Origin: Imbricaverruca yamaguchii
Taxonomy: Eukaryota > Arthropoda > Thecostraca > Neoverrucidae
NCBI GenBank assembly: GCA_034440575.1
Contig: JAOTOL010001085.1
Span: forward strand, 1 to 64,000
Length of the DNA stretch: 64,000 nt
Reading direction: 5' to 3'
The stretch's first letter is position 1; every line of letters starts with the position of its first letter. Below, piece after piece: positions 1 to 13,810 of this stretch. Under the pieces are notes generated by a model. It searched no databases, was not told the DNA's origin, and was given only the letters and a program-made list of their open reading frames with translations. Position numbers and translations under genes: made by a program.

Positions 1-479
1 ACATCGACGTGTAAAAATGCAATCGTTGCTCAAGAGGAAATTGCCTGTCTGACTCCCTCCTGGCTACACTAATCGGAAAGTAGTTCAAGTGGTTCATTCA
101 GGTTCAACATTGTCATCAGAATAGCATGGCACCGCGCATATTTGCTATTTCTCTTGTGATCTAATTTAGTGACAAAGGACAACTACAGCCAGCCACTTTT
201 CTGCATGATTCGACATTCTGCTAAGAATATTGAACGTTTCAAGGGCGTTGGATAGAGCGGCTTTACTGCACACTCACTTGAAGTGCTCCGGTGCTATGGC
301 ACCTGAGGAATTTGACGCAAAACGTAATCACGATTTTGAGAGTTATTCTTGACGTTTACCATAACATCTTGGGCTGATGTTTTTCTTTCAGTTCTAACTT
401 CAAAAGCATGTTTTTTTCATGCCAGTCACTATGAAAAGCACACTGTCCTCATCATCTCATCATCAACATTGATAGCCTC

Positions 480-1433
480 TATGGCAAGGTACAACTTTCA
501 AAGTTACCTTTGCGAATTATATGAGCTATATTCTGAATTAAGTTAGTATTTGATTTGCATAATTCCATATAGTGACGTCCAATGCATTTCTTTGGCACAC
601 CTTGTTTCCTCGGCACCTGTTCAATACTGAAGAATATTTTGCAAATTACATTATTCTAGGATTTTGGTGCAGAGTATGCAAAAGGTACAGCCAATATTGT
701 CGATAAGTAAATAATACAAACACATATTGAATTATTCTTGTATTAGCAGGTGTCGCATATTAAAAATGTCAGCATTAGCATGTGGCAATGTGTCATGAAA
801 AATGTGTGCAGTATTGATATGCTTTGTTCCTGCACCATATGTTTTATGTTGTATGGTGCACCACACTTTGAAATGTTGCACTTGATAAATAGCTCATTTG
901 TATGGTATGCATAGCGTCTATAATCAAGAATTCGTAATGCACGTTTCTGGGATTTTATGATTTTGTTTGTCTAGTGGGATAATTATTACCACAAATCACA
1001 GCACAGTAATTTAAATAGGGAAGGATTAAAGAGTTGCATAAGTACTTCAGTTCTCGACTTGTTATGAAGTGTTTTGACCTCCCCATAATACCCATATTTA
1101 TATTAATGATGGCTGCAATATAATCAATGTGCTCTTATCAAGTCAACCTTTTCATCCAACACTATGCCAAGATACTTGATTTGCTGTTTTCTGTTCACTT
1201 TAGCAGACTCGATCATTATATTTATGTCATTAATGGCAGTTCCATAATATATTTGGTAATTTGTCTTTGCTACATTCAGTGACATCCTATTTGCTTGAAA
1301 CCATTTTGTTGGCTCTGGAACAATGTCATTCATTTTATTCTGTGATTCATCTATACTTCTACCCTTGACAAGAATAACAGTGTCATGAACAAAGAGGTAT
1401 ATATTTGCTTGTTTGGAAATTCTGGATAAGCAT

Positions 1434-1511
<78 letters not shown>

Positions 1512-1905
1512 TATACATATGTATATTAATATATGTATATATATGATGAATAATAATGGTCACAGAGTGGAACCTTAGAACACCCATATACATTAATTTT
1601 GGTTCAGGTAAAATCTCATTTGCTTTAGTTTGCTGATATCTATTTTTAAGTTACGATTCTATTATTCTAAGAAGAGGACCTTCAAGTCCAATGAATTGTC
1701 ATCCTCAGATTTATATGTATGTGCTAACTGTGTCGAAGGCCTTTATCAAATCAATATACAAGCTGCACACAATTTCTTTGTTTTCAACGAACTTCGTAAT
1801 TTCATTATAGAAATGCACAATGGGCATATATGTGCTATGATTTTTCTTCTGAAGCAAAATTTGAAAGGGCTTTGTACGTTATTTGGCTCCAAAGGTGCTC
1901 AAAGA
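480..1905 (-). mobile_element. Degenerate jockey/CR1-like LINE fragment, minus strand
   Basis: Read on the minus strand from 1905 down, broken frames give recognisable non-LTR reverse transcriptase blocks. They are a STYMPIVHFYNEITKF segment, SLYIDLIKAFDTVS-like palm (1745-1800), KWFQANRMSLNVAKTNYQIY and KYLGIVLDEK (1150-1310), and a C-terminal SLILPYLNYCAVI and KRALRILDYRRYAYHTNELF (840-1060). Stops and frameshifts occur throughout. A (TA)n tract (1436-1496) sits where the block before the KWFQAN motif should be, so the active-site region is lost. No endonuclease domain is visible, consistent with 5' truncation. Confidence 0.75.
1436..1496. repeat. (TA)n microsatellite
   Basis: About 30 uninterrupted TA units followed by imperfect GTATATAT units to about 1545. 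It interrupts the LINE fragment. Confidence 0.97.
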
Positions 1906-4900
1906 TAGGCATTAAATATTTTCCCAAAATTGTAGAGATATTCCAGAGACATTCCAGAGATATAGAGACACTTTAGAGATGGTTCCAAATTCCATGGAGA
2001 GCATGGCGACCAAGGAAAGGAATGGGCATTAGTTGTGGGCAAGCAATCGGAGATGCATCCCATGCATGTCCGACAAAGGTGGAGAGAAGAGAGAGATATA
2101 TTGACGGTGGGCCCAATTTGCAAAATTGATGTATTAGTGACGAGAGGATGCACGCCCAGAATAATCACTCACAGGCCAAGTTGGCCGCCTCTTCATCAGG
2201 ACGGCCTCCGTTCAGAGTGTTCTCCAGAATGCACCCCTTGGAGTGTGCTTTCGGATCATGCACCTTGAACCGCACCTCCTGCAGGCAGAAAATGGCAGTC
2301 AGCTATCTGAGCAGATGCGCATGATGAGACACCGATAAGGAAACAATGTGCAGTTAGGAGGAGAGACTATAGAGACACGCACATATATTTCAAACAGATA
2401 TATGCATAACGAAGTAATATTGCATTTGGAGGCTTTATACACACTGACCATCGTCTTGGCTCTGGAGTAGGTACTGGTTTGCAAGATTATCAATACTTAC
2501 GAGCGAGAGCGAGGCCCGAGCGAGTCTACTTACGGATACATGTTTCGAACGTTCGTCTAAATCACCAGGTTCGGTCCGATAGGCACGCTTTGGAAGCCAC
2601 AAAAACATTTGCTTTTGTTGTTACAACGCTTCTTATTCTCATGTCTTCACCCAGAGTCAGATGCGCTCGCTTAATTCTAAGTTTTGACAATTCACATCAC
2701 AGAATTCTTCATCAGATGATCTAAATCTGTGTTCAAATCATTATATTCACAGCAGCATTCGCGTTCACCGGGAACTTTCAAAAGCTTTAGCAGTTGTAAT
2801 GCATATCCAAGCTCTAATTTTCTCACCTGCAGCCAAGTCTGTTTTTCATGTGGAGTTTATGAACTTCGATTACAATATTTCTCCTGAACTACTCTCATTG
2901 TTCGTTCAATGAAGGGTGTATACTGGGCGACATTCCCGCGTGTGTGTGGCTTGCCATACATGTCACTCGACAGCCGGTATTTAGCATCCGTCCCGGTGGC
3001 AAAGAGACAGCGTGGAGCGTTGCTGGAGTATGCTTCGGGTCTCCAGTTCAGTCTCGGTTAGGGATGACGATTTTCTATGTCTTTATTCATGCGACTTGGC
3101 GAATGTATCACACCCATAATAATTTCAGCTCTGCATGTACGCCTGAAGGTGCGTGCAGCATAGATACTGAAGGCAATTCGCATTTGACAAATATAGAGGT
3201 AGATAATACTGCGCTGCGATTTTAACCCTGACGTCTTTCCGGTCAGATCCTCACACCCCATCTGGGGGGATACAACCCCTTCTAATCTTCAAACTAAGCG
3301 TCGCATGAAAATGCAAGATGTATCATCGGAAAGCGCTCGACGAGTAGGGCAAGAAACCATCCCCAAAATTGTATCTCCAAAAAAGTGACGTCACTAGGTG
3401 GTCTCTGTTATCTCAACTGTCATGTCTTTGGCTCTGAGGAGCTCATTTTGGGGAAAATTTGAGAACAAAATATTTAGAATAAAAAGGCACTCGAAAGCGA
3501 CCATGGATCTAACACCTTTGTTCACCCCAAAATAAAAAATTTAGATTCTTGAAATTTCGAACTTTTGAGTTTTCAATTCTCTTTAATTTTTTCTCTCAAG
3601 TGAATAGAGCGGACAGCAAAACGTTGTTTGAAGTCAACTGGGTCTGATAAAAAATGCTTACGTTAGCCAGAATCTTGGATTTTATTCCTTGTGGACGAAT
3701 ATGCAAAAATGATGTGATCAAAAACGAGGACGATCAAACATTCCTCTACTGCATTTTGTTCCATACCCAGAGATAAGAAAACGCTAAAAGTTACATTCAA
3801 ATATCTTTATCCGTTAGAACGTAGCGACTGGGTGAACTTTTCTGGAGGTAACCTCGCCTGACCTTGACTAAGTAATTGACCTTAAATGGCCTTAAATGCA
3901 ATTGATTTAATGCTGCACATTGTCAGGTATCACCGAAGTTATCTTGTTCACCACCACACTTACAGAAAGACATACGAGAAATCAATCATGGTGTAGAATA
4001 GGCAATTTGCAGTAGTTTTCGCACCTGCGAATACTTTTTGCACGAACTGTCGTAAATTTGGGACTGCCAATGTAGCGCGTGAAGGTGATGAATTTCGAAT
4101 ATGTGCACAGCTGTACGTTTAAACACGCTGTGAAGAATGCCATGCTGCCTGCATGAATTCCATGTTAGCACCAAGAACAGGTCAAAGATCAGAGTGCGCG
4201 AATTGTGTGGAAGCTTCCGTCCCAGTCGACACTAAATTCATATATGCAATTCATGCGCTTTATGAACTGACATTACCCGTTGGGAACCTTTCATGAACGG
4301 GCATCAACCATTCGGAACCGATTCGTCTGACTTCATCTTTTCGCCTTGACCGAGCGCTTGTGCGAACCGCAAGCACCGTGCACGAAGTAGGGCTACACGT
4401 GCAGCGCCTACCTGAGTACGGTATCTGAGTATGCAGGAGTATCACAAAATGTTCCAGAGATTTTGCAATGTTGCTGAACGTTAAGCTTCGTCAAGCTTTG
4501 GCTGACTTTGCCTTTGAACACCTGAATTGCCGCTCAAAGTTGTTGAGTCCCACCAAAAGCCACAATCTACTACCGTCGCTACAAGATCAGGAAGTCATGA
4601 AACATATAGATGCAATGGAAACGTCTTGATTGCAATTAGCAACACAAATCTGGACCACAGTGATCAACCAGATCCTGGCCAGTGGCACGCCATCGCCTGC
4701 TTTCCTCTGTTGGCATCTCTGTTACGACTGAATCGTGATGCAGCACAACACGAATGAATACTGAAGATTCAAGGCGTGGGATTAATTATGGGCGATGTAC
4801 GTTGTGCGTTACATCAACGACTCGCTTCACCAAGTGGCGAGCATGCTCTCAATTAATCGCCCGAATGCATTTGGGTCGGCACAAACCCGGCACCACAAGC

Positions 4901-5721
4901 TGCACAGGTTGCCGACAGGCGAGTTGATCGTGGTCGCCCCAGTGAATAACGCTAGCTACTCTTCCGTCTCACCGTGCAGAATGCAATAATAAGTGTGTCC
5001 GCCTGCAGATGCTTGAATTACAGCCAAGTTTCAAACAGGAAAGCCAGTCCAAATCGGCTTATGGTCGCGCTAGAAAGGCTATCCCGGCTCCGAGATCAAC
5101 TCTGGTTATTTTCAGAGCACTTTATTGTGACCTGATGCAGAGAGCAGCGGTTCACACGGAGCGAGCTGGGTAGATCAATAACTCTCGGAGCTGCCGTGCC
5201 CCTGGGAACTTGAGTATTGCTCTATGTATTGGGTATTGAGCATTGGGCATTAACCCAATCAATGCTGCAATGATATTCAGTGATCCAGGACAGGAACGCT
5301 ACTAACCCCGCAATGCACCACCATTAAATTCTTGCTACATGATACACTTGGTATCCGTACAGTCTGAAGCTCAAATCATCTATACAAGCTTGATATATCT
5401 CACTTATTGAACATGCGCATAATCCGACGTCGAACATAACTTCATCACGCCAGGGCTCGAGGACCTTACACATTGTGCAATGCAATTATATTCTCCCAGT
5501 AACACAATGCATATGCTCTTCGCCTAAGAAGTGTTATTTGTAATGGTATGCCAATCTTCCGCGAATATATATATATATGTGTGTATGTGTGTGTGTGAGT
5601 GTATGCACTCCTAGATGTCGGTGTTAACGTGTGTAAATTGCAACAAGACTTTATGTGCATAGGCTTTGTCCTGTTTGCAAAACGTTGCATTAATAGTTGC
5701 ACTGATTCCCATATCCTACCT

Positions 5722-7078
5722 ATGCATGTGTATCGCTGCCGGGTTGCATGCACAGGTGCACCGTTGCCGGCATACATACATAGCTGTATGGTTGTCGAGA
5801 TGTGTACACAGGTGCACCGTTGCCGGCATACATACATAGCTGTATGGTTGTCGAGATGTGTACACAGGTGCACCGTTGCCGGCATACATACATAGCTGTA
5901 TGGTTGTCGAGATGTGTACACAGGTGCACCGTTGCCGGCATGCATACATAGCTGTATGGTTGTCGAGATGTGTACACAGGTGCACCGTTGCCGGCATGCA
6001 TACATAGCTGTATGGTTGTCGAGATGTGTACACAGGTGCACCGTTGCCGGCATACATACATAGCTGTATGGTTGTCGAGATGTGTACACAGTTGTACCGT
6101 TGCCGGCATGCATACATAGCTGTATGGTTGTCGAGATGTGTACACAGGTGCACCGTTGCCGGCATACATACATAGCTGTATGGTTGTCGAGATGTGTACA
6201 CAGTTGTACCGTTGCCGGCATACATACATAGGTGTATGGTTGTCGAGATGTGTACACAGTTGTACCGTTGCCGGCATGCATACATAGCTGTATGGTTGTC
6301 GAGATGTGTACACAGTTGTACCGTTGCCAGGATGCGTACACTCATGTACGGTTCCAGAGATACATGCACATGTGTACTGTTGCCGAGATACGTACACAGT
6401 TGTACCGTTACATAGGTGTACCGTTTCTGAGATACTTACGCAGGCACACCGTTACACAGGTGTACCGTTGTCGGGATGCGCGTGTAAGTGTAGCGTTGGC
6501 GAGATACGTACATATGTGTACGGTTGCCAAGGAAAGTACACGGAAGTGTGGTTCCCGAGATACGTGCACAGGTGTATAGTTGTCGAAATACGTGCACAGG
6601 TGTACGGATGACGAAATACGTGCACATGTGTACGGATGACGAAATACGTACACAGGTGTACCATTGCCGAGATACGTGCACAGGTATACGGCTGACGAAA
6701 TACGTACACAGGTGTACCATTGCCGAGATACGTACACAGGTATACGGCTGACGAAATACGTACACAGGTGTACCATTGCCGAGATACGTGCACAGGTATA
6801 CGGCTGACGAAATACGTACACAGGTGTACCATTGCCGAAATACGTGCACAGGTATACGGCTGACGGAATACGTACACAGGTGTACCATTGCCGAGATACG
6901 TACACAGGTATACGGCTGACGAAATACGTACACAGGTGTACCATTGCCGAGATACGTGCACAGGTATACGGCTGACGAAATACGTACACAGGTGTACCAT
7001 TGCCGAGATACGTGCACAGGTATATGGCTGACGAAATACGTACACAGGTGTACGGCTGACGAAATACGTACACAGGTA
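5722..7078. repeat. 28-bp minisatellite with 56-bp higher-order units
   Basis: Two related 28-bp monomers alternate, giving a 56-bp period. In the left block (5745-6345) one monomer contains GGTGCACCGTTGCCGGCAT and the other TAGCTGTATGGTTGTCGAGA. In the right block (6345-7078) the pair contains GGTGTACCATTGCCGAGATA and GGTATACGGCTGACGAAATA. About 48 monomers in total. Because 28 and 56 are not multiples of 3 and the unit has no stop on either strand, long open frames appear in several frames on both strands; they encode repeats only. Confidence 0.95.
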
Positions 7079-7159
7079 TGCTGCTCTCGGTGATCAGGAC
7101 ATGGCTGCATGCTGCACTGATATGAGTGACCCGTGTGAAGCCCATGATGCGCGATGTGT

Positions 7160-7340
7160 CCTGAGTGACCTCGCCGAAGTGTGCTCATCTGAGGAACAAA
7201 CCGTGGGTCAGCCGAATTGCCAAGGTTTGCTCATTTGAGGAACAAACAATCGGCCAGCCGAATTGCCAAACAAGCAATTGGACAGCCGAATTGCCAAATT
7301 GTGCTCATCTGAGGAACAACTAATGGATCAGTGGAATCGC
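7160..7340. repeat. Short tandem repeat with GAGGAACAAAC motif
   Basis: Three to four imperfect copies of a unit of roughly 45-60 bp containing GCTCAT.TGAGGAACAA and CAGCCGAATTGCCAA. It follows the larger minisatellite after about 80 bp. Confidence 0.75.
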
Positions 7341-7769
7341 CGAGGTATGAATGAATACATGTGCAGAGGAACAACAGCGCAGCCAGGACTTTACATGATG
7401 GACACCGGAAGAACTACAACTAATTCCCCATATTGGGACTGGGAGTTAGGTACAACTATAATCGCTTTCCTCCGAACAAACGATGTAATACATGAAAAAT
7501 CGCAGGCTTCTGGCATAGTCCACGACGCGCGTGCTTCTGAACCTCTGATAACCATGGATGCTCAACCTTCTGGACGTAGGTATCGCCGTGGGGACGGGAG
7601 CGCGTCCCCAGCCTCACGAGATTCGACATCACGCATATGAGGTTTCATTGACATATCTATCCTGCCCTCTGTCTCCCTATCCGAAATCCGTGGCGACACC
7701 GACGTATCTAATAATTTCCTGATTCTGGGAAATGCCAACAAGATGAATAAGTCATGAGTCAGTTTCACA

Positions 7770-7892
7770 CGAGTGGTAGACTGTTCCGCATGACATGCTC
7801 CCTACCAGAATGGTAGACTGTTCCGCTAGACATGCTCTCCGCCTGAGTGGTATACTGTTCCGTCTGACATACTCTCCACGGAGCGGTAGACT
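7770..7892. repeat. About 42-bp tandem repeat, four copies
   Basis: Imperfect copies of a unit with GAGTGGTAGACTGTTCCG followed by TGACATGCTC. The last copy is partial. Confidence 0.8.
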
Positions 7893-9448
7893 GACGCAAC
7901 AATGAACCACTGCGCATTGGGCCAGATTCTTTCTAAAGAGAACGTTATTAAACAGTTATTACCATAGATAAGCAAATTGACATGGTAGGAAAGAATAGCA
8001 TAATGAAGCAGCATTTGGCATTAGTTTCTGTGAAAACGTTACATTTGATCGTGCAAGAGGGGTTTAAATATCTGTTCCTAGTCGTGGAGCGCAGATTCAT
8101 CCTGCCTTAAGGTTTTCAAAGGTTGCCACTTGCCAGGGAACTATGGCATGCATTACAGAAGAAAATCAGCACCTTCTTCACATCCTTTGTATATCTGTTG
8201 CACACGATTTTCACCTCTGGTCACATCATGACATTGACCTAGGTTAGTTCAATGTCAGTATTCTGGACACAAGCTGGAGATACAGTTTGCAGTTTTGGCC
8301 CGTTTTGATTGAAACTTTGCGGAATGAATATACGTCTTAAAATAAAAAGAAACATTTCTAATATCTTGGAAATTGTATTCAGAATAATGAGACCGATCTC
8401 AGTGCAGGTCCTATTTTGGAAGCATCCAGTTTTAGCGAATACTTCTTGCTTTTGTTTCCAGTGAGATCAAATCGAATGTCCTACCTATGGCGCACCAGTT
8501 TGAGACACTACCTAGGAATACGCGACTGATCAATCCAACTTTATTTGACAATTTAAGTTCGATTTTAAGAGCTTCTGGCCCATGGTCCACCGACAGGGCT
8601 GCCTTTCCACCGAACACAAACCTACAACATCCTAGCTGATACGATAGCATAAAGACTACTGACTATCAGTGAACAATCGCGTGCAATAAGCATTACACCT
8701 ATTGTACATGACTTGTCTTAATTGCCTTCGTGCGAAGCGGAAGGCATTGCCGGAAGCGGCAATGCTCGATTTTTAAGATAAGCCCTTGCAAATGAGCCTT
8801 AGGATAACTATGATACTAAATTTAATCGGATTCAACATGATCCTAAACATGAAGCGAGAAAACGATGAAGTTTAAATTCATCTACGGCGCACCTAGCCCT
8901 ATAGGCAAATAATGACGTAAAAACAACTCTCCAGCACTGCTTGAACTAGACTCAAATCTTTGAACATGCCAGAATTGCTAAAAGCAACGAAGCTCAGCTT
9001 GTTCAAAAGGGCGGAACTTGGCAAACGTCCGAACAGGGCGATGCTCATCACCACATAGGAAGACATGCTCGGAAAAGTGGCAAGTTGAACACTAATTGAT
9101 ATTCGGTCTGTGATGACGTGATCAGATGTGCCAAATAACGCGGTGTAACTTTGCCCTCAAAACCGTTGAAAATTGGAATTAATACCTAAAGTTTCGTAGA
9201 AGAGGACAAATAGTAGAGAAGGAGATATAAGTGATGACGCAAGACCCTATATACAGTGTGGTTCAGTGTATCGCTTAGCGCAAAGCGTATGTGCCTTCGA
9301 ATAGTTAAAGGTTTCCTAAAATACATTTGAATGCGCTGGAAGCTTGGTATTTACTTTTGCATGAAACTGCGGGAAAATTAAATTACTATGTACAGCATCT
9401 ATTGTACCTGCACAATGTACAGTCCATCTCAATATAAAAGGGATCTCC

Positions 9449-10432
9449 TTAACACGGAGGTGGGGATCCATCCACCCCTCTGATTTTTCGTACATAGCCT
9501 ACGATTTTACCGACCGACATATGCCATTTTTGTTTACGGGCTTAGAAATGTCCGGCGTGTCGCTTAAAACAAGAAAAACGGAAATCGGCAGAACAATTTC
9601 CGAGTTAGAGGCCATCAAAGTCAATACATTTCGTAGCGTCAGACCACAAAAATTGGCGCTGATGCGCTTCCCGTATATCGGCAAAAGGGAAGCGTTCATG
9701 ACAAACGTATGCCTTGAACAAAATGGAAACGTAGACCTGTTTGATGTGTATTGGTGTGCTATATTGTTTCACGATCATGCCTGGTCACCGCGGTTAATTC
9801 AGGTCCAGATCATGACAGGTCAATGGAACCAAACTTGTTCAACTGGAAGGTTGTCATACACGCAAACGACAGTCAAGCGATTCATGCCATTTAGCATGCT
9901 ACTCCTACTGAAACTTTCCGTTGTTGTCATTGTGAACCTAAGCGTTTCCATACATCCTTCATGCACTTGAGCCCTTTCTTGGTGAAGCCGGTCGCTCCGG
10001 CCGCCCGCCCGCCGGCCGGGCGGTCCGGATCCAGCAACTGAAACCGGCACCTGACCTGATCAAGTGCTGATGTATAGGTGACCTGAGGTGAATCATCAGA
10101 TCTATCATTTATATTGCATCATTAGTTATGTCCAAAACATCAATGATGCCCATTTTGGGGCATTTAAACACAATCGCAGCGATTCATAACCCTGTTAAGC
10201 CAAGACACGCAAGACAAGCTAAATATGACATATGCGACCTCATTTGACCCTGAATCTATTGATCTAAGGTCATGAAATTTGTGCACAATAGTGATCACCA
10301 AAATATATATATCTGCCCTGCAAATTTCGTTACACTAGCTATAATAGGTGCTGAGATCTTATTAGGGGGGGCGGAATCCGCTCCCCTCTCCAGTGCGCGC
10401 AATTTTCAGAGGCCCTTCAGGGCGCGCGTTAA
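9449..10432. mobile_element. TTAA-flanked non-autonomous DNA transposon, copy 1
   Basis: About 984 bp, starting TTAACACGGAGGTGGGG and ending CCCTTCAGGGCGCGCGTTAA. Its interior matches the element at 52477-53450 over the full length, for example GGAACCAAACTTG, GCATTTAAACACAATC and AGGTGCTGAGATCT. No transposase is encoded; open frames inside differ between copies. Flanking TTAA on both sides is the target-site pattern of piggyBac- or Kolobok-type elements; superfamily is inference. Confidence 0.75.
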
Positions 10433-10654
10433 TGAAGGTGGTTCCATCGTGCAAAGAACGATTTTTCTCGACTGGTTTCTTGCATGCTTTTGACATGGAA
10501 GCCAAAATTGACGGAATGGGGAAAGGGGTGAAATGTATTCACATTAAATATATCAGAATGGTGGGTTTTCACTTATGCACGTCAGACGAATACAAAAATG
10601 GAGCACATGAACTGGATCGAAACACCCACAACTATGTTTATCAGGTACTACATA

Positions 10655-10685
<31 letters not shown>

Positions 10686-11559
10686 TATATATATAAATAT
10701 TGCTTCTCTTAGCGTCACGGTATTAAAATTGAAACATATTAAGGCATGAGGAGAGATGCTAGGAAGAGGAGGGAGCAGAGTACTGACAACTCGCCTATCC
10801 TACGAACCTAGGAATGTTTCATAAACATATGTTCTATGTTCTATAGAACCGCCAAGATTATCTATCGAAAAGCAAGTTGCCGCGGATGCTTGACAAACAG
10901 AACAAAAAACTGCATCACAGTCAGATGTAGCTTGATGTTGTGATCCAAAAAATCACTGTACCTTCATATTGATTCGAAGCTCAGTGCTAGATGAATCATC
11001 ACGCATAAACATGTGTGCTGTGTATGAGGATCAGCGCTAGATCATAAACAACGTGTGCAGCCACTTATAGTTTGGATGATTTCCCAATGAATGAAATTGA
11101 AGATCTATACGTTGATGAGAACTTCTCCTTTTTCGACTTTATTCATTCGACAGAAGTTGGCGTCCATTATCAACCATCACCCTAACCATGAGTGGAACCT
11201 AGGAGACGGGTGGATGGCCGATTGACCCCACCACAGGATTGATATGGTTTTTACCCCACCCGATATTCTGACAGCTAAACTTTTGCTGGCCAAATTGCAA
11301 TTGAAACTGGAATTGAAATTGTAAAAAATGAACCCCTGTATGATATTTGACCATTCTTTTTTCTGGTGATGTTCTCGGGTTTCTGACTGGCCGCATGAGT
11401 TCTACAAGCACATACAGACATCTACACGACTCCAATGGAACCTGTTCGGTCGTTCCCAATTGATGTCCACAGTGCAGCCTAGGACCGATAGGCTCCTATG
11501 ATGCTCCGACACCATCATTCCTATCACCCGTGAGTCATTTCAGGTGGCCCGTGAAGAAC

Positions 11560-11840
11560 TGGAGCTCTCAAGGACAGCACCAGATCAGGACCAAAGCCTC
11601 ACCAGGACCACATCAGGATCTGAGCCACATCAAGATCACATCGGGACCACATCAGGATCACATCGAGACCATATCATAACCTGTGCCACATCAGAACCAC
11701 ACCAGTACCACATCAGTATCTTGGTAACACCAGAATCACATCGAGACCACATTTGTACCGGAACCACATCAGGTCTACATTAGGACCAAGCCCACAACCA
11801 AGGCCACATCTGGATCAGGACCGTATCAGGACCACACGGG
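11560..11840. repeat. Degenerate ~12-bp repeat (CACATCAGGAYC)
   Basis: Many imperfect copies of ACCACATCAGGA / TCACATCGGGA. A related but more degenerate stretch of GGACCATGACCAC-type motifs (11960-12180) reaches into the sequence just after exon 9. Confidence 0.85.
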
Positions 11841-12234
11841 GACCAATGTGACTCTAACAGTGGGACAACAGTGTCAAAACAGTGTCAGAGTCATGATCAT
11901 AGCATAATTCCATCCAGAATTACGCCATAAGGAGAAACTGGGAAACACCACAGGGTCAGACGAGGACAGGAACAGGACGTCGGACTAGGACCATGACCAC
12001 ACGACCATGGCCACGTGACCATGTCTACAGCAGGACGCAGGGCCAGGACCATGGTCACACGGGTCACGTGGGACTCGGGTCATGACTACATCCGGGTACC
12101 GGACGGGGATCACGGTCACATCAGGACGTGGAACATGGACCGTGACGACAGCAAGGCGCCGGATCACGACCGTGGCCACTCCCGAGCACGAGAACACAGC
12201 ACCCCAGAAGCTGCAGCGTATCGCCGGTGCTCAC

Positions 12235-12386
12235 AGTCGACTTGGTCGCGTGCTCGTCCGTCATCATCATGGACGAGTGGTCGCGAGCTTCGCGCTGCAT
12301 CTTCTCCAGCGCCATCTTCTGGATCGCCATTAGTCGGCTACGTCGCATGCCGATCCGCTTTGCGATGTAGCCAACGTAAGCGTATT
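12235..12386 (-). CDS. Rdl: RDL-like exon 9 start (post-TM3, cytoplasmic loop), 3' end uncertain
   Basis: Acceptor TTTGGTTTTCAG|AA at 12386 completes the Glu codon from exon 8; it reads EYAYVGYIAKRIGMRRSR, then LMAIQKMALEKMQREARD, then HSSMMMTDEHATKST. EYA.VGY.AKRI and MAIQK are strongly RDL-like. I place the 3' end at 12235 because the next bases are GTGAGC, the best donor in reach; the frame stays open about 40 codons further but becomes Cys/His-rich low-complexity sequence derived from the adjacent short repeats. The segment after MAIQK is the start of the TM3-TM4 loop, which is poorly conserved in the family. TM4 was not found downstream. Confidence 0.85.
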
Positions 12387-12409
12387 CTGAAAACCAAAGG
12401 AATTGCTTG

Positions 12410-12570
12410 TGAAGCTCGGCGAAATGCTCCGTGTACGCTCATTAGGCGACCCGTCTGGCGTAAGCAGCATATGGGTGCGCGAAACCCAACAAATGGCCTG
12501 TATAGCTCGGCTTACAATCTGTAAACGGCCCGCTTGCCGCAAGCAGCATATGGGTGCGAGGAAAGCCGGT
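12410..12570. repeat. Two-copy 79-bp repeat next to the exon 9 acceptor
   Basis: AAGCAGCATATGGGTGCG occurs at about 12464 and again 79 bp later, with related GCTCGGC and CGACCCG/CGGCCCG flanks. It lies in intron 8 within 30 bp of the exon 9 3' splice site. Confidence 0.75.
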
Positions 12571-13810
12571 GCACTTTCTGACTGTCTCACCGACGTGCAC
12601 AATACGAGTCACGAGCGATACAGCATATAACGAGCACTCAGTCACGTTTGCGTCGCAGTGACATGCGCTCGTTCCACAGTCAAACGCATAAGTGTTGACC
12701 CGAATCCAGCATTTGAAGTAAGGGCCGGACGGAGGGCGTCGAAGTGCCATGTGTTTCTCGTGGGTTGCTTATGATGCACATAATGAAATGATGCATTGGA
12801 AATGAATTGCGTCTGAGCTTCTGCAACCCCATCCCCTACCTCCACTGTGTCTGCCCCTGTCTTAACACGGCTCCATTGTCAACTGGGACTGGCGACAAAC
12901 TGAGTGGACAACAGCCATGTAGGTGGCAGCACTGCTCGCGAGGGGTGGCCACACAGCCTCGTGTGATCCTGCGGAGTCAGCCGTTCTGCTTGTCAGAGGG
13001 GCAGGAGGACGCCGCAGACATACGGCTTCTCATGGCTAAACAGACAATGCTCGAAATGTAATTGTTCCGAAATTATCCCGTTATATATGCGGTCCCGCTT
13101 CACTCCTAATCTGTTGGACGGAGAGACTGGCTTTTTTGCATTATCCCACAACGTCGAACACTATCGGCGTGAGATTGTTGTGGGAAAATCGAGTTAAATT
13201 TGCATCATCCACATCGACTGCCTGTTCGATACAACCCGAGTCCAATCTGACAAAGGCTGCCATTTTCCATACTTAATTCCACTCTGATTCAGATCGTGCT
13301 ATCCTGGACCAATGTGTAAGATTCCATTCCACGATAAATGCACGATGTTTTATTTGCTGAATGTCAGTACAAGAACACATCTATGGTCCCGACAAAGTCA
13401 GACCTATGAGGCTGACAAAGTCAGATCACTTACTTGATGTTTCCCGTTGGTTCAAGATACCTTTGATTTTACACGCTTGTGACTATATTGCAAGGCAGTC
13501 CCAATCGGTAATGCAAGTTCTCCTGCCTCCTCATACGAATGTCATTTCAACTTCGCATCGTCAGACAGAACACCAGCGTTCTCCGCTGACTGCGACAGAT
13601 GGCCGGCATAGGCGGAGGCCCTCCGCCGGACGCATTTCGCGTCGGCCCTCCAGTGCGCCGGTGCTAAGATTCCGCTGGCGGCGCCTGCACGGGCGAGCGC
13701 CGGCCGACCTTGGACCTTGGCCTGCCGGCCGGCGACACTGTCGGTACACAGTCGCGTCGGCAGGGCGTGGCCGCATATTGACGACGGCGCGGCTCGACCG
13801 CCGCCGACGG

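Larger units (their letters stand above)
1..12234. other. Region 3' of exon 9: intron or 3' flank, repeats only
   Basis: No exon was recognised. It contains a degenerate LINE (480-1905), a 28/56-bp minisatellite (5722-7078), small tandem repeats (7160-7340, 7770-7892), a TTAA-flanked element (9449-10432) and degenerate short repeats (11560-12200). The stretches 1-480, 1910-5560, 7900-9440 and 10435-11550 hold nothing I can name apart from short (TA)n at 10677-10700. If TM4 of the channel is within this window it should be here on the minus strand; I could not find it. Confidence 0.6.

Noticed and set aside
3225..3300. Possible further TTAA-type element end (TTAACCCTGACGTC, CATCTGGGGGGATACAACCCC)
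   Set aside because: No matching opposite terminus found and no similarity to the other copies beyond G/C runs.
5466..7188. Several 200-290-codon Cys/Tyr-rich minus-strand frames
   Set aside because: Different frames of the same 28/56-bp minisatellite.
9499..9970. Frames inside the TTAA elements as transposase
   Set aside because: Frames are short, differ between copies and lack DDE-type motifs.
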